In this document: piece by piece, positions 34,464 through 43,893 of the stretch
Layout of the letters: each line of letters begins with the position of its first letter
Numbering within the stretch: position 1 is the stretch's first letter
Notes under the pieces: generated by a model
The model's input: the letters and a program-made list of their open reading frames with translations, nothing else
What the model was told of the DNA's origin: nothing
Databases searched by the model: none
Source: Gillisia limnaea DSM 15749
GTDB lineage: Bacteria; Bacteroidota; Bacteroidia; Flavobacteriales; Flavobacteriaceae
Assembly (NCBI RefSeq): GCF_000243235.1
Contig: NZ_JH594605.1
Span: forward strand, 128,660-192,659
Direction of reading: 5' to 3'
Length of the DNA stretch: 64,000 bases
Translations under genes and position numbers: made by a program

Positions 34464-34510
34464 TGAGTTAATCGTGAGTTTACTCTTTAATTTTGAGTTA
34501 ATCGTGAGTT
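34464..34510 (+). repeat. Pair of 17-bp direct repeats between tRNA and integrase
   Basis: TGAGTTAATCGTGAGTT occurs at 34464-34480 and again, unchanged, at 34494-34510, 30 bp apart. The position between an integration target tRNA and an integrase fits arm-type integrase sites of an integrated element, though this is inferred. Promoter regulation of the integrase is the alternative. Confidence 0.7.
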
Positions 34511-34610
34511 CATTTTTTCGTATCTTTACGATATGAGGCACTAAAAAAGTGCTTATTGACATTAGTTTGACTTTCGTATTTAAATCATTGTTTAACAAAA
34601 ACAAATTACG

Positions 34611-35330
34611 ATGCGTACAAATCAAACTTTTTCCATTTCTTATTTTGTTCGAAGAAATAAGAAACATCCCGATCTTTCACTTTTATATGCAAGGCTTACC
34701 GTAAACGGAAAGCCTCTTGAAGTAAGTTTAAAAAGAGCTCTTCCATTTAAGGATTGGGATTCCTCAGCCGGAAAAGTCAAAGGTACTTCCCTAAAGGCAA
34801 AGGAAATTAACATGAAAATTGATCGGACTAGAACGCTGATTTATAAGGCGTATGACAGTTTGCTCATGGAAGATAAATTTATAACTAGTCAACTATTAAA
34901 AGCCCGCTTTCTAGGTACCGATCAACTACATAAATCACTGTGTGATCTCCTTACCTACCATAACACAAAAATGGTAAATGTTCTTACCCTGGGAACACTT
35001 AAAAATTATTTTACCACTGAACGATACATTAAGCGGTATTTAAAGAATAAATTAAGGACCAATGACATTTACCTAAAGCAAATAACCTATAAATTCATCC
35101 TTGATTTTGAACAGTTTCTTCGAAATGGAAAATCCATAAACCAATCCCAACCTCTTAATAATAATGGGGTGATGAAACATCTGGAACGGTTAAAAAAGAT
35201 GATGGGTCTTGCCCTTCGATTAGAATGGATTGAGAAAGATCCTTTTTTGAGATTCTCATTAAAGTTCACAAAACCTCAACGGGCATTTTTATCCCAATCG
35301 GAACTTGAAGTTTTGGAATTTTGTGGATAA
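34611..35330 (+). pseudogene. Tyrosine integrase, truncated before its catalytic domain
   Basis: The 239-residue frame matches the N-terminal arm-binding and SAM-like core-binding parts of Bacteroidota tyrosine integrases (FSISYFVRRNKKHPDLSLLY, then CDLLTYHNTKMVNVLTLGTL). It ends at ELEVLEFCG where the catalytic domain should begin. No R...HxxR...Y residues follow in any frame nearby; instead the DNA passes into repeats of another kind at about 35320. The full protein would be about 400 residues. It is a dead integrase beside its likely target tRNA, marking an old element border. Confidence 0.8.
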
Positions 35331-35336
35331 CTCGGA

Positions 35337-35467
35337 TCAAATTGTGCCAGTGATTTAGGTCGGTTGGTGCCAGGCATTTCGGTTCAATTGTGCCACTTTT
35401 AGCGGGTGGGGCGAACCTACAACGGTCCGTTTTGTACCAGTTGTTTGGGTTCGTTTTGTGCCACTTT
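35337..35467. repeat. Cluster of five imperfect TTGTGCCA-type repeats, possible IS21-family end remnant
   Basis: Related motifs occur at 35337-35350, 35362-35375, 35383-35400, 35428-35443 and 35452-35467; the third and fifth share TTGTGCCACTTT with small changes. Multiple short terminal repeats of this sort are found at IS21-family ends. No istA or istB coding sequence remains. Insertion here could explain the truncated integrase. The family link is inferred. Confidence 0.35.
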
Positions 35468-35731
35468 GAAAGACCAAGTAAATAATACCTGGTCGTTTAA
35501 AACAAGCGATATATTCAACACTCTTATAAATGTACTCTTAATAATATATTTTTAAAATGACACCTGTACCTTATTTCGGCGCCTGAATCCCCAGCTGCAA
35601 AACGTTTAACTTCGTTGAATCTTCGATTTCCCAACTCTAAGCTTCAAGATCTTCTTTAAAACCTACTAATTCCTGTGAGTTCATTTTAGGCCGTACCAGC
35701 CAAAAATTTGCTTAGTTATTGCGATAGGTTT

Positions 35732-35860
35732 TTATTCCGGTTGTTTTTCAAATACTGCAACTGCTCTAACCGGAGAACCTGTTCCACTCCTGATTTTTAA
35801 AGTAAGTCCAATGAAAAGGAATATTTCTCTAGACCTGATAGCTTCTGAATATATCCGGAT
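35732..35860 (-). pseudogene. C-terminal remnant of a cyclase family (kynurenine formamidase-like) protein
   Basis: The minus-strand frame ending in TAA at 35732 reads about 42 residues, including FIGLTLKIRSGTGSPVRAVA and ending EKQPE. Cyclase-family proteins (PF04199) end with a very similar segment where leucine, lysine and the SPVRAVA turn are conserved. No N-terminal part or start is present upstream, so only the tail survives. This is a decayed gene, and the assignment rests on recognition. Confidence 0.45.
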
Positions 35861-36463
35861 ACTGACATTTTAATATTTATTCGATAAACATACCTAAGAA
35901 AGGTATAGAACTAAAATAAACACTATGATTTGGTTTTTATATATATAAAATTTCAACAAGGGGCGTGTGGTTCACATTATTCGTTATTTGCTTTCATAAC
36001 TGAACATTTATTTAGCATTTAAGTGGGAGCTTTTACAAAATCTATCCCCATTTTTCGCAGATGTAAGAAGTCATAATCTCATCAAATCCAATTTGCAAAT
36101 TTGTAATAGCCTTGGTCTATGTTAAAATTATAAACAGAGTGGGAAAAAGAGGTTTATTTTCGATTACTGAGGCTCGAAGTCATGATAATTTGTGCAGCGG
36201 CTTGAAAGTTTCGGGTTTTCGGTTTTCCAGATTCCAGTATCCAAACGAGTGAAATTCCAAGAAAAAGACCCATAATAGCTCAGGAAATACCCACCTATAA
36301 AAATAGCTAATTAGACTCAAATATTGTTTAAAAAACGTTTCTATAAAAATGTTAAATAAGTAAGAATAATTTTAAATATTTAACATTGAACACATCGATA
36401 ATTAATTGATAGTTAATTTATTGCAAATTGTAATTTATTCTATGAGGGAATGAAATAGATTTA
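35861..36463. other. Gene-poor region of about 600 bp
   Basis: Between the cyclase remnant and the next gene I see no coding frame, tRNA or clear hairpin. The sequence is A/T-rich with several stop codons in all frames. Confidence 0.5.
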
Positions 36464-36484
36464 ATGAAATTTAAAAAAAAAGCC

Positions 36485-36742
36485 ATGACAAATTTGAAAA
36501 ACGATCACAGAGAAGGTGAAACCACCAAAGAAATTGAAAAACAAACCTCAAAAATTCCTTCAGGAGTATTTTTAGCAGCTGCTATTGTATCTATGGGCGG
36601 ATCCTTAACTCTCAAATTAATGAATCGAAGTAAAACGGCGCTCTTTGTGGGCCAATGGGCAGCATCTTTCCTTCTTTTAGGGATCTACAATAAAATAGTA
36701 AAATTGGAAGGTCACGATAAGAGTGATCAAAACCCTAACTAG
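36485..36742 (+). CDS. Small two-pass membrane protein of unknown function
   Basis: The start at 36485 is preferred over 36464 because it is preceded by an A-rich leader ending in GCC, as before other starts nearby. The 85-residue protein has a charged N-terminal third (NLKNDHREGETTKEIEKQ), then two hydrophobic segments (GVFLAAAIVSMGGSLTLKL and ALFVGQWAASFLLLGIYN). The end is polar. Similar short proteins accompany DUF892 genes in stress clusters of Bacteroidota, and a DUF892 pseudogene follows 46 bp on. No function is known. Confidence 0.65.
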   Translation: MTNLKNDHREGETTKEIEKQTSKIPSGVFLAAAIVSMGGSLTLKLMNRSKTALFVGQWAASFLLLGIYNKIVKLEGHDKSDQNPN

Positions 36743-37055
36743 ATGCACTATTGATAATTAAAATAGTAATTATTTAATTAAAGCAACCATGAAAAATCTC
36801 GAAGAGTTATTTGAACATTAATTACAAGATTTGCATAGTGCAGAGGATCAAATTACCGAAACTTTGCCTGAGCTGATTAATGCCGCAGAAGATAGCAAAC
36901 TAAAAAAAGCATTAGAAAGTCATTTGGAGTAAACTAAAGAGCATAAAAAACGTATTGAAGAAGTTTGCAAAGAATAAGGTTTCAAATCCAAAGGCGAAAA
37001 GTGTAAAGCAATGGAAGGCTTAAGTAAATAATCCTCGGGGCAAGCCCACGAGGCA

Positions 37056-37514
37056 TTAAAATAATTTCAACTGATAATCTTTTTTCAATACTTTGTACTC
37101 TTTTTCTATTCCCTGCTCCTTGACATATTTGGCAATGACATTCTCGGTTCCATGCTGACCGACGGTGTTCACAAAGTAACCCTTTCCCCAAAATTCTCCA
37201 CCCCAAAGCTGCTTTTTCACTTCTGGACATTGCCTAAAAACTTCCCTAGCTAAGATACTTTTTACCATCGTAACAATTTTTGTTACGCTATATGAAGGAA
37301 CACTTTGAATCAAAAAATGAACATGGTTCTTGTCCGTTCCCACTTCTAGAAAACAAACTTCATATCTTTTTTCAATCTCCGAACATGTCGCGACCAAAAC
37401 TCGGTCGACCGAATCAGAAATAACAACCCTTCGATATTTAGCACTGCTCACCAAATGGTAAAGAAGCACCGTTACGTTATGGCTCTTGTGTATGAATTTA
37501 CTATTTTGTGACAT
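37056..37514 (-). CDS. tnpA: IS200 family TnpA (HUH/Y1 transposase), copy 1
   Basis: This 152-residue single-strand transposase cuts and joins DNA with one tyrosine. The HUH histidines are in NHVHFLIQ and the nucleophile tyrosine is in NVIAKYVKEQG. WGGEFWGKGYFVNTVG is typical of the family. The start at 37514 (MSQNSKFIHKSHN) was chosen over the open frame to 37568 because the extra stretch is hairpin DNA. The ATG lies at the junction of a perfect 12-bp hairpin, so its translation is probably repressed. The protein is identical in copy 2. Confidence 0.92.
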   Translation of the reverse strand: MSQNSKFIHKSHNVTVLLYHLVSSAKYRRVVISDSVDRVLVATCSEIEKRYEVCFLEVGTDKNHVHFLIQSVPSYSVTKIVTMVKSILAREVFRQCPEVKKQLWGGEFWGKGYFVNTVGQHGTENVIAKYVKEQGIEKEYKVLKKDYQLKLF

Positions 37515-37529
37515 CGAGTCACAAAATAG
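37501..37529 (-). promoter_or_regulatory. Hairpin over the tnpA start codon, copy 1
   Basis: A perfect 12-bp stem (37501-37512 with 37518-37529) has a 5-nt loop. The start codon (37512-37514) straddles stem and loop. IS200 elements are known to hide the tnpA start in such a structure. Confidence 0.85.
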
Positions 37530-37843
37530 TAATAATAAACGAGGCAAGCCTCGGGGAATTAAACCCAATAGAGATTAAAGAGGCGGAAGGGTTTTTAAAG
37601 GAAGTTATGGATACAGATGTCAAACATGCTGGAATGATAGCAGAAGCTCAACGTATAGAGCATTATGAAATCTCAGGTTATGGAACCGCTGTTCGTTATG
37701 CCAAAGAGCCAGGACATAAAGATGTTGCTAAAAAGCTTCAGAAAACTCTGGATGACGAGTATGGAGCCTATAGAAAATTGAATGATCTTGCTGAAGACAG
37801 GCTCAATAAAAAGCAAAATCTTAAAAAAAATAGAGTTTAAATT

Positions 37844-37876
37844 AACCCCAACCTTCAATGAGGTGGGGTTTTAATC
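37844..37876 (+). terminator. Terminator after the DUF892 pseudogene
   Basis: AACCCCA and ACCT pair with AGGT and GGGGTT, with one bulged A and a short loop, followed by TTTT. The intact DUF892 gene has a similar GGTGGGGTT hairpin after it, which supports a duplicated gene plus terminator. Confidence 0.65.
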
Positions 37877-38037
37877 ATAAGAGTTATGAAGAAGCTATTT
37901 AGAATCTTGACAGTGTTACAAATCAGTTATTATGTTTACGACTGGGATAAAATCCAAGAGAACCTTAAAAGGAGAGTTTGTACCTGAGACTAACGATACA
38001 GAAGATGAGAGTTTTTAGTTATTCTTAATTTACAGGT

Positions 38038-38757
38038 ATGATTGTTAAAAATACGAATAGAGGGTGGGAGATTGTTACACAGACGGCACATGCATTCTTG
38101 GCCGCACAAATTGCTGATAAACTTTCGGAAAATTTTAAAAATGAATATTGGTTGGAAACTTTGTTGGCAGTCTATAACCACGAAACTTTAGAAACGGATT
38201 TTAATTCTGGCTCAGTACTTAATAATAAGGGAATGCCCTTGGATTTTAGAGAAAGTAAAGAAACTGAAACCCAAACTTTAAAGAAGATACAAACAATGGT
38301 GCACACCATTATTTACAGATCATCAATTGTAAATGCCCTGATTGTAAGACACCTTAAGTTTCTCCATCCTAACATTTTTAAAAGCAACAAGGCAAATTAC
38401 GGGGACATCATTGATGATGTCTGCACTAGATTTAACATAGGGAAAACTTTATTTGAAAAAATGTATGGAGTTTTGCAGTTTACGGACCGACTATCTCTAA
38501 TAATTTGTTTTGACGAACTTCCAGAGACAAATCGCAAAATTGAGATCAACGATAGTCTAAGTGAGAATTCAGTTTTCGTGACTAATTTAAATAACAAATT
38601 CATAATAGAGCCTTGGCCATTTGAATCAAATAAGATTTCAGTGTATAAAGAATGCCGTGTTATGAAATCTGCATCTTTCAACTCGGAAAATGCATTTTTG
38701 AAAGAATATCACAATATGAAAATCGAAACTATAACTTATGAGTTTCTTGAAGGATGA
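38038..38757 (+). CDS. DUF3891 family protein
   Basis: The 239-residue protein starts with the family pattern GWEIVTQTAHAFLAAQIADK. It continues with a polar region containing YNHETLETDFNSG, where His and Asp could bind a metal, and ends with strands KISVYKECRVM and IETITYEFLEG. DUF3891 has no proved reaction. The all-helical N-terminal half recalls HD-like folds, which I cannot confirm. It is alone, 200 bp after the DUF892 remnant, and is not overlapped by other genes. Confidence 0.75.
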   Translation: MIVKNTNRGWEIVTQTAHAFLAAQIADKLSENFKNEYWLETLLAVYNHETLETDFNSGSVLNNKGMPLDFRESKETETQTLKKIQTMVHTIIYRSSIVNALIVRHLKFLHPNIFKSNKANYGDIIDDVCTRFNIGKTLFEKMYGVLQFTDRLSLIICFDELPETNRKIEINDSLSENSVFVTNLNNKFIIEPWPFESNKISVYKECRVMKSASFNSENAFLKEYHNMKIETITYEFLEG

Positions 38758-39376
38758 TTTTTACGACCCAAGAAGTATGTCATCTTGTTGTTCTGCGTCC
38801 AGCCGACACAAATACCTTTAGATACCGACTGAAGAAAAACAGAAAATTACAACTATGAAAAGTTGTAAAGAGAAAAGTAATGCTTGTTCAGGTAGTGTAA
38901 GAATAGGAGCCGACTAAATACCTCTTTTCAGCCAAGTTGCGCATAAATGAAAGATGGCTAATCCCCTTTAAATTAGGACTTTTTTACCTACTATTATTTT
39001 ACATTGCCAGGCATTGGTGTTTTTGATTAGGGTACTTTTCTTTCTCCATCAAAAGATCTAAAACTCGATTCCTCAGAGCTGGGCACAAAGTTTTAAGACT
39101 TCCCGCAACGAGTCCTGAACGTGCAGGATTTACGGGTGGCCTGCGGAATTACGCGTCCAAAAGAGCAATCTACACTCTCCTAATTATATAAAAATATTTT
39201 TTGCCTGCTTTAAATTTTTCCTTCCGTTTAAAGCTTTACCTACCATTTCATAAATACTTGTGAATTTTTGCTAAACATAGGTTAAACTGGGGGTAAGTGT
39301 TATTTAATGGATAATTGTGTTGTAGTTTAACCTTTAATTTAATAGAATATATATAACAATCTAAAAATGTGATATT
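38758..39376. other. Gene-poor region of about 620 bp
   Basis: No coding frame, tRNA or strong hairpin was found. It looks like decayed sequence with stop codons in every frame. Confidence 0.5.
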
Positions 39377-39991
39377 ATGAAGAAGATTATAGCAAGTACG
39401 ATGGTCGCCATATTTATTTTGGCAGGCTCTTCCCTCCAGTCTCAGGACTTACAGAATAAAATTAAGGGTTGGCCTGAAACTTCACACGAAGTTGCTCATA
39501 AAATGATAGAGAAATATGGGGAGCCTTCCCAGCAAACCGATGATATGCTCATTTGGAAAAACACAGGTCCCTACATCCATACTATCGTTTATAAAGAAGA
39601 AATACAACACGACTTTCCTATGCCTCATAAAGACGTATTGGAACAAGTGATCAATTACGATGTTCCGGTAGAAAAGTTTTCAGATCTTGCCCGCTATGAT
39701 GGAAGTGTAATTGTGGAACGCACAAAAGGAACTATGGCTGCTAGATGTGATAAAGAAGCCGCTAATTATCTCGCTTTAAATCTTGCTAACGATATAATTA
39801 AGGGAGAACGCAGTGTAGAGGAAGCAAGAGATATGTATGCCGAAACTATCATGAAAATGATGCAGGGAGAAGAACACCAATACCTGAAGGAGCTCGCTTT
39901 TGATGTACCACAGAGCGATATCACTAACCCAGACAAAACTATAATGGATATGTCTAAGGTAAAGGAAATGAAAAACAAGAAGAATAAATAA
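39377..39991 (+). CDS. Secreted protein of unknown function
   Basis: The 204-residue protein has a signal peptide (MKKIIASTMVAIFILAGSSL, cleavage near QSQ). The mature part shows SHEVAHKMIEKYGEPSQQTD, a predicted beta strand IHTIVYKEEIQHDFPMPH, and a helical end rich in M and E (EARDMYAETIMKMMQGEEHQ). One cysteine occurs at AARCDKE. It resembles conserved hypothetical proteins of stress islands, but no domain name can be given. A terminator follows it. Confidence 0.65.
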   Translation: MKKIIASTMVAIFILAGSSLQSQDLQNKIKGWPETSHEVAHKMIEKYGEPSQQTDDMLIWKNTGPYIHTIVYKEEIQHDFPMPHKDVLEQVINYDVPVEKFSDLARYDGSVIVERTKGTMAARCDKEAANYLALNLANDIIKGERSVEEARDMYAETIMKMMQGEEHQYLKELAFDVPQSDITNPDKTIMDMSKVKEMKNKKNK

Positions 39992-40008
39992 ATTTTTGAC
40001 ATGGAATT

Positions 40009-40045
40009 TAAATCTGCCGAAGGACTCTATCCTCCGGCAGATTTT
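40009..40045 (+). terminator. Terminator after the secreted protein gene
   Basis: A stem joins 40009-40018 with 40034-40043, and AGGA/TCCT extends it inwards. A run of five T closes it. Confidence 0.8.
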
Positions 40046-40244
40046 TATTTCCCGGAAAGTAAATACGCCAAGGCTTGCCTCGTCAGAAAAATGTTTTAAA
40101 ATTTGAAAACCTGTTCTTCCTTTTAAATTTCCGGTAGGTTTGCTTATGGGAAATTCACTTAGGGTGTGAGTACAAAATTTCTTCACAGCCCTTATCTTTT
40201 GGTCTCATCGAAGTATGTATCTAAACTAAAAATCTCTAAAGTTA

Positions 40245-40397
40245 GTGGCTAAAGTATACGATTTTATTGTGATTGGAGCAGAATTGGGAGGATTGGTCAT
40301 AGGTATATCCAAATTGAGTTTTAAGGTTCCTCTTATTGACAGGAATGAAAACAATAGGAGTGGTTTGGCCAACGGTAGTATCTTATTATTTATTTAA
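40245..40397 (+). pseudogene. N-terminal remnant of an FAD-dependent oxidoreductase
   Basis: From GTG at 40245 a 50-codon frame reads VYDFIVIGAELGGLVIGISK and LIDRNENNRSGLANGS before a TAA. The GxGxxG pattern is altered at its second glycine (GAELGG). This is the dinucleotide-binding start of a flavin oxidoreductase such as phytoene-desaturase-like enzymes, with the rest lost. It is decayed. Confidence 0.5.
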
Positions 40398-40476
40398 ATT
40401 TTCAGGTTCAAAAATCCTAAAAAAAAATTGAATAATGTATATCATCCATATGTTTACTTAAATTTTCTTTTATAAA

Positions 40477-42219
40477 TCACTTTTTATCAGGAGATTCTAA
40501 AGCAATTCTGGTTTTTGACAACCCCAATCCTGCTTCTAATTCGCAAATGTAATCTATAAGTTTTTCCCTTAGCTCGCACTGTAAATCCCAAGCGGCAAAA
40601 GGATCTTTAGCACTGCACAATGCTCTAATTTTGATAGCTTTTTCAGTAGATTCTACCACTTGAACGGACGGTGAAACTTGTTCATCCCAAGCTGAGGATT
40701 CTCTAAGGAGTTCTTCGAATTTTTCCCGAACTTTTTGGATGTTAATTCTATAGTCGGTGTAAATATCGATGGAACGAATTTGCTTTGAACCTCGCATTGA
40801 CCAATTTTCGAATGAATTTGAAATGACACTTTTAAGAGGTGTAACGATTCTTCTTTCATCCCAGGTTTTAACGATCATATAAACAAATCCAATGTCTTCT
40901 ACATGGCCCCATTGCCCATCGAATAATACAAGATCACCAATCTGAGCTGGTTTAGTAATTGCTATTTGAATTCCAGCAATAATGTTACCCAAAGTACTTT
41001 GAGCTCCAATACCAATAATTATGGTGGCAATTCCCGCGGATGCAAAGAGTGATGTACCCAAGTTTTTGAAACCTTCAAATTGAGATAGAATTATGCCGGC
41101 TCCTATCAAAAAAATTATAAATGAAACAATCCTTCTAGCTACTGATATGTGGGTAAGGATTCGACGTGTCTCTGAATTTTCTTCGGCATAGATATTATCT
41201 GGTTTATTTTCAACCAAAAATGAAAAAAAGGCATTTAAAAAACGCATAACAAACCAGGTACCACAAGCTACTGTAGCAATTAAAAGGGTTGTGTAAAAAC
41301 CACTAGCAAAATCCCCGGTAAATACAATTAAGTTGTTTAAAAGCAAATAAAGAGTAAGAACCCCAACGAAAAAAGAAGCCGGTAACGCTAAACGAAATGA
41401 GAATGAAGAAATCCACTCCCACTTTGAGCTGCCAAATATTCGTTTTAATATAAACAATGTGAACCAACCTAATATGTAGGCTATCCCAAAAGAAATTAAT
41501 AATCCAATTATTTTCCAAAGGGGTATTTGTAAAAATTCAACTTGCAATCCCCAGTCTTCCGGTATTAGTTGAACCATTTTAGTCGGTCCGTATGCTGCAT
41601 AGAGCGCATCAATATGTTCAACGGTATTAGCAGATATAACCCAGTATGGCGGCTCGGTTTTGTATTTTACCCGTTGTAGTCTCAGGGTTACATCCCTTTC
41701 GTTGAGATTTAATGTTCCGAAAGCAATGCTCTTTCGTGGTTCTGCGGCAACCGCTTTATTTTTATTAAATATTTTATCTATCTGCCCATCAGGCCTCTCA
41801 GACAATTTATCCCAATCGATAGTGACATTTTTGTTAATTATAATGAAAAGTTTATGGGCTAGTTCCTCTATTTGCTCGTTAGAAACATTATCAGGAATTA
41901 AATTTAAATTAAGGGAATGGGCAGCCTTGAGATAATCCGCGTTTCTAGCGCTCAAAATAAAATTTTCAAGAGAAGCTTGGGGAGTTTCTCTGTTAACATT
42001 CATTTCTGATTGATCAAGGAATTGATTTCTGTGCTGAACAACATAATACTTATCTTCATAGCCCCGAATTGAACTTGCTTTAAGATTAGCCTTTACTATG
42101 GTGCTGTCTTTTGAAGGAACATTGGTGCTGGTTGAGTCTTGAGCTTTCGCAGTGTAAACTCCTATTCCAACCATATTGCTCAAAAAAATAAATAGAAGAG
42201 CCCTTAAAATTGTTTTCAT
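40477..42219 (-). CDS. MscS-family mechanosensitive channel, large
   Basis: The start at 42219 gives a signal peptide (MKTILRALLFIFLSNMVGIG); a longer frame to 42264 adds 15 residues. About 580 residues follow: a periplasmic region of about 210 residues, then four or five membrane segments (IPLWKIIGLLISFGIAYILG; FASAGIATIIIGIGAQSTLG), the pore helix with IGAQSTLGNIIAGIQIA, and the beta domain GDLVLFDGQWGHVEDIGFVY. It releases solutes when membrane tension rises. It is divergent from a gene-poor stretch. Compared with the short MscS at 24457, it is a full-length relative. Confidence 0.9.
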   Translation of the reverse strand: MKTILRALLFIFLSNMVGIGVYTAKAQDSTSTNVPSKDSTIVKANLKASSIRGYEDKYYVVQHRNQFLDQSEMNVNRETPQASLENFILSARNADYLKAAHSLNLNLIPDNVSNEQIEELAHKLFIIINKNVTIDWDKLSERPDGQIDKIFNKNKAVAAEPRKSIAFGTLNLNERDVTLRLQRVKYKTEPPYWVISANTVEHIDALYAAYGPTKMVQLIPEDWGLQVEFLQIPLWKIIGLLISFGIAYILGWFTLFILKRIFGSSKWEWISSFSFRLALPASFFVGVLTLYLLLNNLIVFTGDFASGFYTTLLIATVACGTWFVMRFLNAFFSFLVENKPDNIYAEENSETRRILTHISVARRIVSFIIFLIGAGIILSQFEGFKNLGTSLFASAGIATIIIGIGAQSTLGNIIAGIQIAITKPAQIGDLVLFDGQWGHVEDIGFVYMIVKTWDERRIVTPLKSVISNSFENWSMRGSKQIRSIDIYTDYRINIQKVREKFEELLRESSAWDEQVSPSVQVVESTEKAIKIRALCSAKDPFAAWDLQCELREKLIDYICELEAGLGLSKTRIALESPDKK

Positions 42220-42264
42220 TGTTATTGGTATTTCATACTTCGGGACTACAAATAATTTTTTCAA

Positions 42265-43234
42265 GCGATCTATTTTTTAAATATTATGTCCACTGACGGC
42301 AAAGTTTTTCTGTTGCTTCGAGGGATAAGGCAACTTTCTTATTTCAATCTAAGATTGAAATACTTTTTGTGAGATTCCTCCTACCGAAGTTTTTCAGGCA
42401 ATAATCCAATTTAAACTATCCATAATTAACAAAGGAGTGAAGAAGTGCATTTTTTTCACAAAAATAAAATTCTGCCCTTTAATATATTGATATAATACTT
42501 ACTATCCTTAATTCAATTGGCAAAATTTAAAATATGATAATGAATTGACTGGAAGGTAAAATATACTCTGTGATGTTCGAGAGGGAGGAGAGTTCTATAA
42601 AGGTAAAAAAAATCCACGAAATGAGCTTTAGACCACGTATTTGTAATCAAATAATTTCGATTGAAATAATTGGCGCTTGCCGAAAATCGATTTTAAACCA
42701 TTTTAAGATTCCTGCAGAATTGTTACTCTATAAAATAGGTTGCTCAGTAATAGACATCCTTATTTAAATTTTGGATCTAAAGAAAAATGCTAAGAAGGTG
42801 AAGTAAACTAGATTGTAGCATTTTTATGCAATTTTTCCTCAAAAAATCCTGAGACGGAAAACAATCGCCATTTGGGAGTTGAAAAATGTTCTTGAAAATT
42901 TAAGAAGCCAGCTGTATAGAGTTAAAGCGGGTTCTATTGTCATCTGTTTGTACTTTGTTATAAGATCCGAAGACCCGATATTACAGGATAATTTTTCCTT
43001 TTTGACTATGACACGCTTAATCTTCAGGTCTGTAACATTAAAAAACCTTACCTAACAGGGAAGTGAGATAAAAACAAATTTTTTCTTCCTTAATTTTATA
43101 CACTATTATTCCGGGCTCACAGATTCAATCTATTGATTCTTTACCAATCGACTCTCAAAGCTTTACATAAAAATTGAGATAGATTCACAGTAGATCAGTA
43201 GTAAAAACCTAGGCACATTAGTAATTTTGTAACT
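42265..43234. other. Gene-poor region of about 970 bp
   Basis: A 65-codon open frame at 42570-42767 has no recognisable pattern and was not called. No RNA gene or strong terminator is evident. Confidence 0.5.
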
Positions 43235-43627
43235 ATGAATAAAATTGATATTCGCACTGTAAATGTAGTGCAATATGAAAACCTTTGAGAGAAGGCGGCT
43301 CACTACCACCTATTTTTGAAATTGATAGTGGTTTTCTGTATTTTTTATTTTTTAAACGGAAAAAGCTTATAGGTACCAAATACTATATCAATCCAGACAA
43401 ATTAAGAGCCTTCTAACTTGTTGGATTTAGATTTCTAGGAAGATTATTTAAAGGCCTGGGATTAGTTTGAGATGGCGCACCTGCTTGATGAAAAATAGGC
43501 CTATAGAATGATCAAATCGTTTTAGATGGTTAACAGCAAGAATAATTCAAAGCTCAGAACTCATCTTAGCTTAAGCGATGATCCACAAAAAATAGCAGAA
43601 GACATATTTGAAAAACGGGTGCTTTAA
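43235..43627 (+). pseudogene. HipA-like kinase family gene, frameshifted remnant
   Basis: From ATG 43235 the frame reads RTVNVVQYEN. After one frame change comes PLREGGSLPPIFEIDSGFLY, the start of HipA-like kinase proteins where PLREGGSLP is conserved. Stop codons then break the reading, with scraps such as LSLSDDPQKIAEDIFEKRV before 43627. The gene is inactive. The assignment is based on the two short conserved stretches. Confidence 0.45.
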
Positions 43628-43893
43628 ATAGGCTCTAAATAAAAAACAGAATTAGCTTTAAAAGAATACACTATACAGTTCATATTTGCATTCTGAAAGC
43701 TCTCTGAATATTATAAATATTTGCTAAAATGGTTCGTCTTGTTTTAAGATTGATAAGTTGAAAACAACATAAAAAATTCGGATCGGTTTTAATCCTAAAA
43801 AATAGCATCTTTTTACACGCTAAGTTTCATACACAAGAGAGTTCGGTACAAGTGATGAAACGTCTTGTAACACTTTTAAAATAAATCTAATTA

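Larger units (their letters stand above)
37022..37579 (-). mobile_element. IS200-type insertion sequence, copy 1 (558 bp)
   Basis: The element is shared base-for-base with the copy at 52649-53206 except one change (ATACTT versus ACACTT near 37089). It has hairpins at both ends: CCTCGGGGCAAGCCCACGAGG is split at the right end (37033-37053), and CGAGGCAAGCCTCG at the left (37538-37551). No target duplication is evident, as expected for this family. On the transposase strand both copies follow TTTAAT. Confidence 0.9.
36789..37840 (+). pseudogene. DUF892 (YciE/YciF ferritin-like) gene, dead and split by IS200
   Basis: The 5' part runs from ATG 36789 to 37021 and the 3' part from about 37574 to 37840. 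Together they align with the intact DUF892 protein at 50056-50541. Three in-frame TAA codons replace Gln (after ELFEH), Glu (after ESHLE) and Leu (after VCKE). The IS sits between GGCTTA and ATTAAAG and lost no codons from the aligned frame. The last 90 codons are open and read IAEAQRIEHYEISGYGTAVR. DUF892 proteins are ferritin-like helical bundles induced by stress. The nonsense codons show decay independent of the insertion. Confidence 0.9.

Noticed and set aside
36982-37230. 82-codon frame inside IS200 copy 1 (and 52639-52857 in copy 2)
   Set aside because: It is a shifted reading of the tnpA gene; the TnpA frame with HUH and Tyr motifs is the real one.
39776-40186. 136-codon minus-strand frame
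   Set aside because: It lies antisense to the secreted protein gene and its terminator; composition (F, S, H rich) is that of a shadow.
42570-42767. 65-codon plus-strand frame in a gene-poor region
   Set aside because: No recognisable pattern and no leader; surrounded by decayed DNA.
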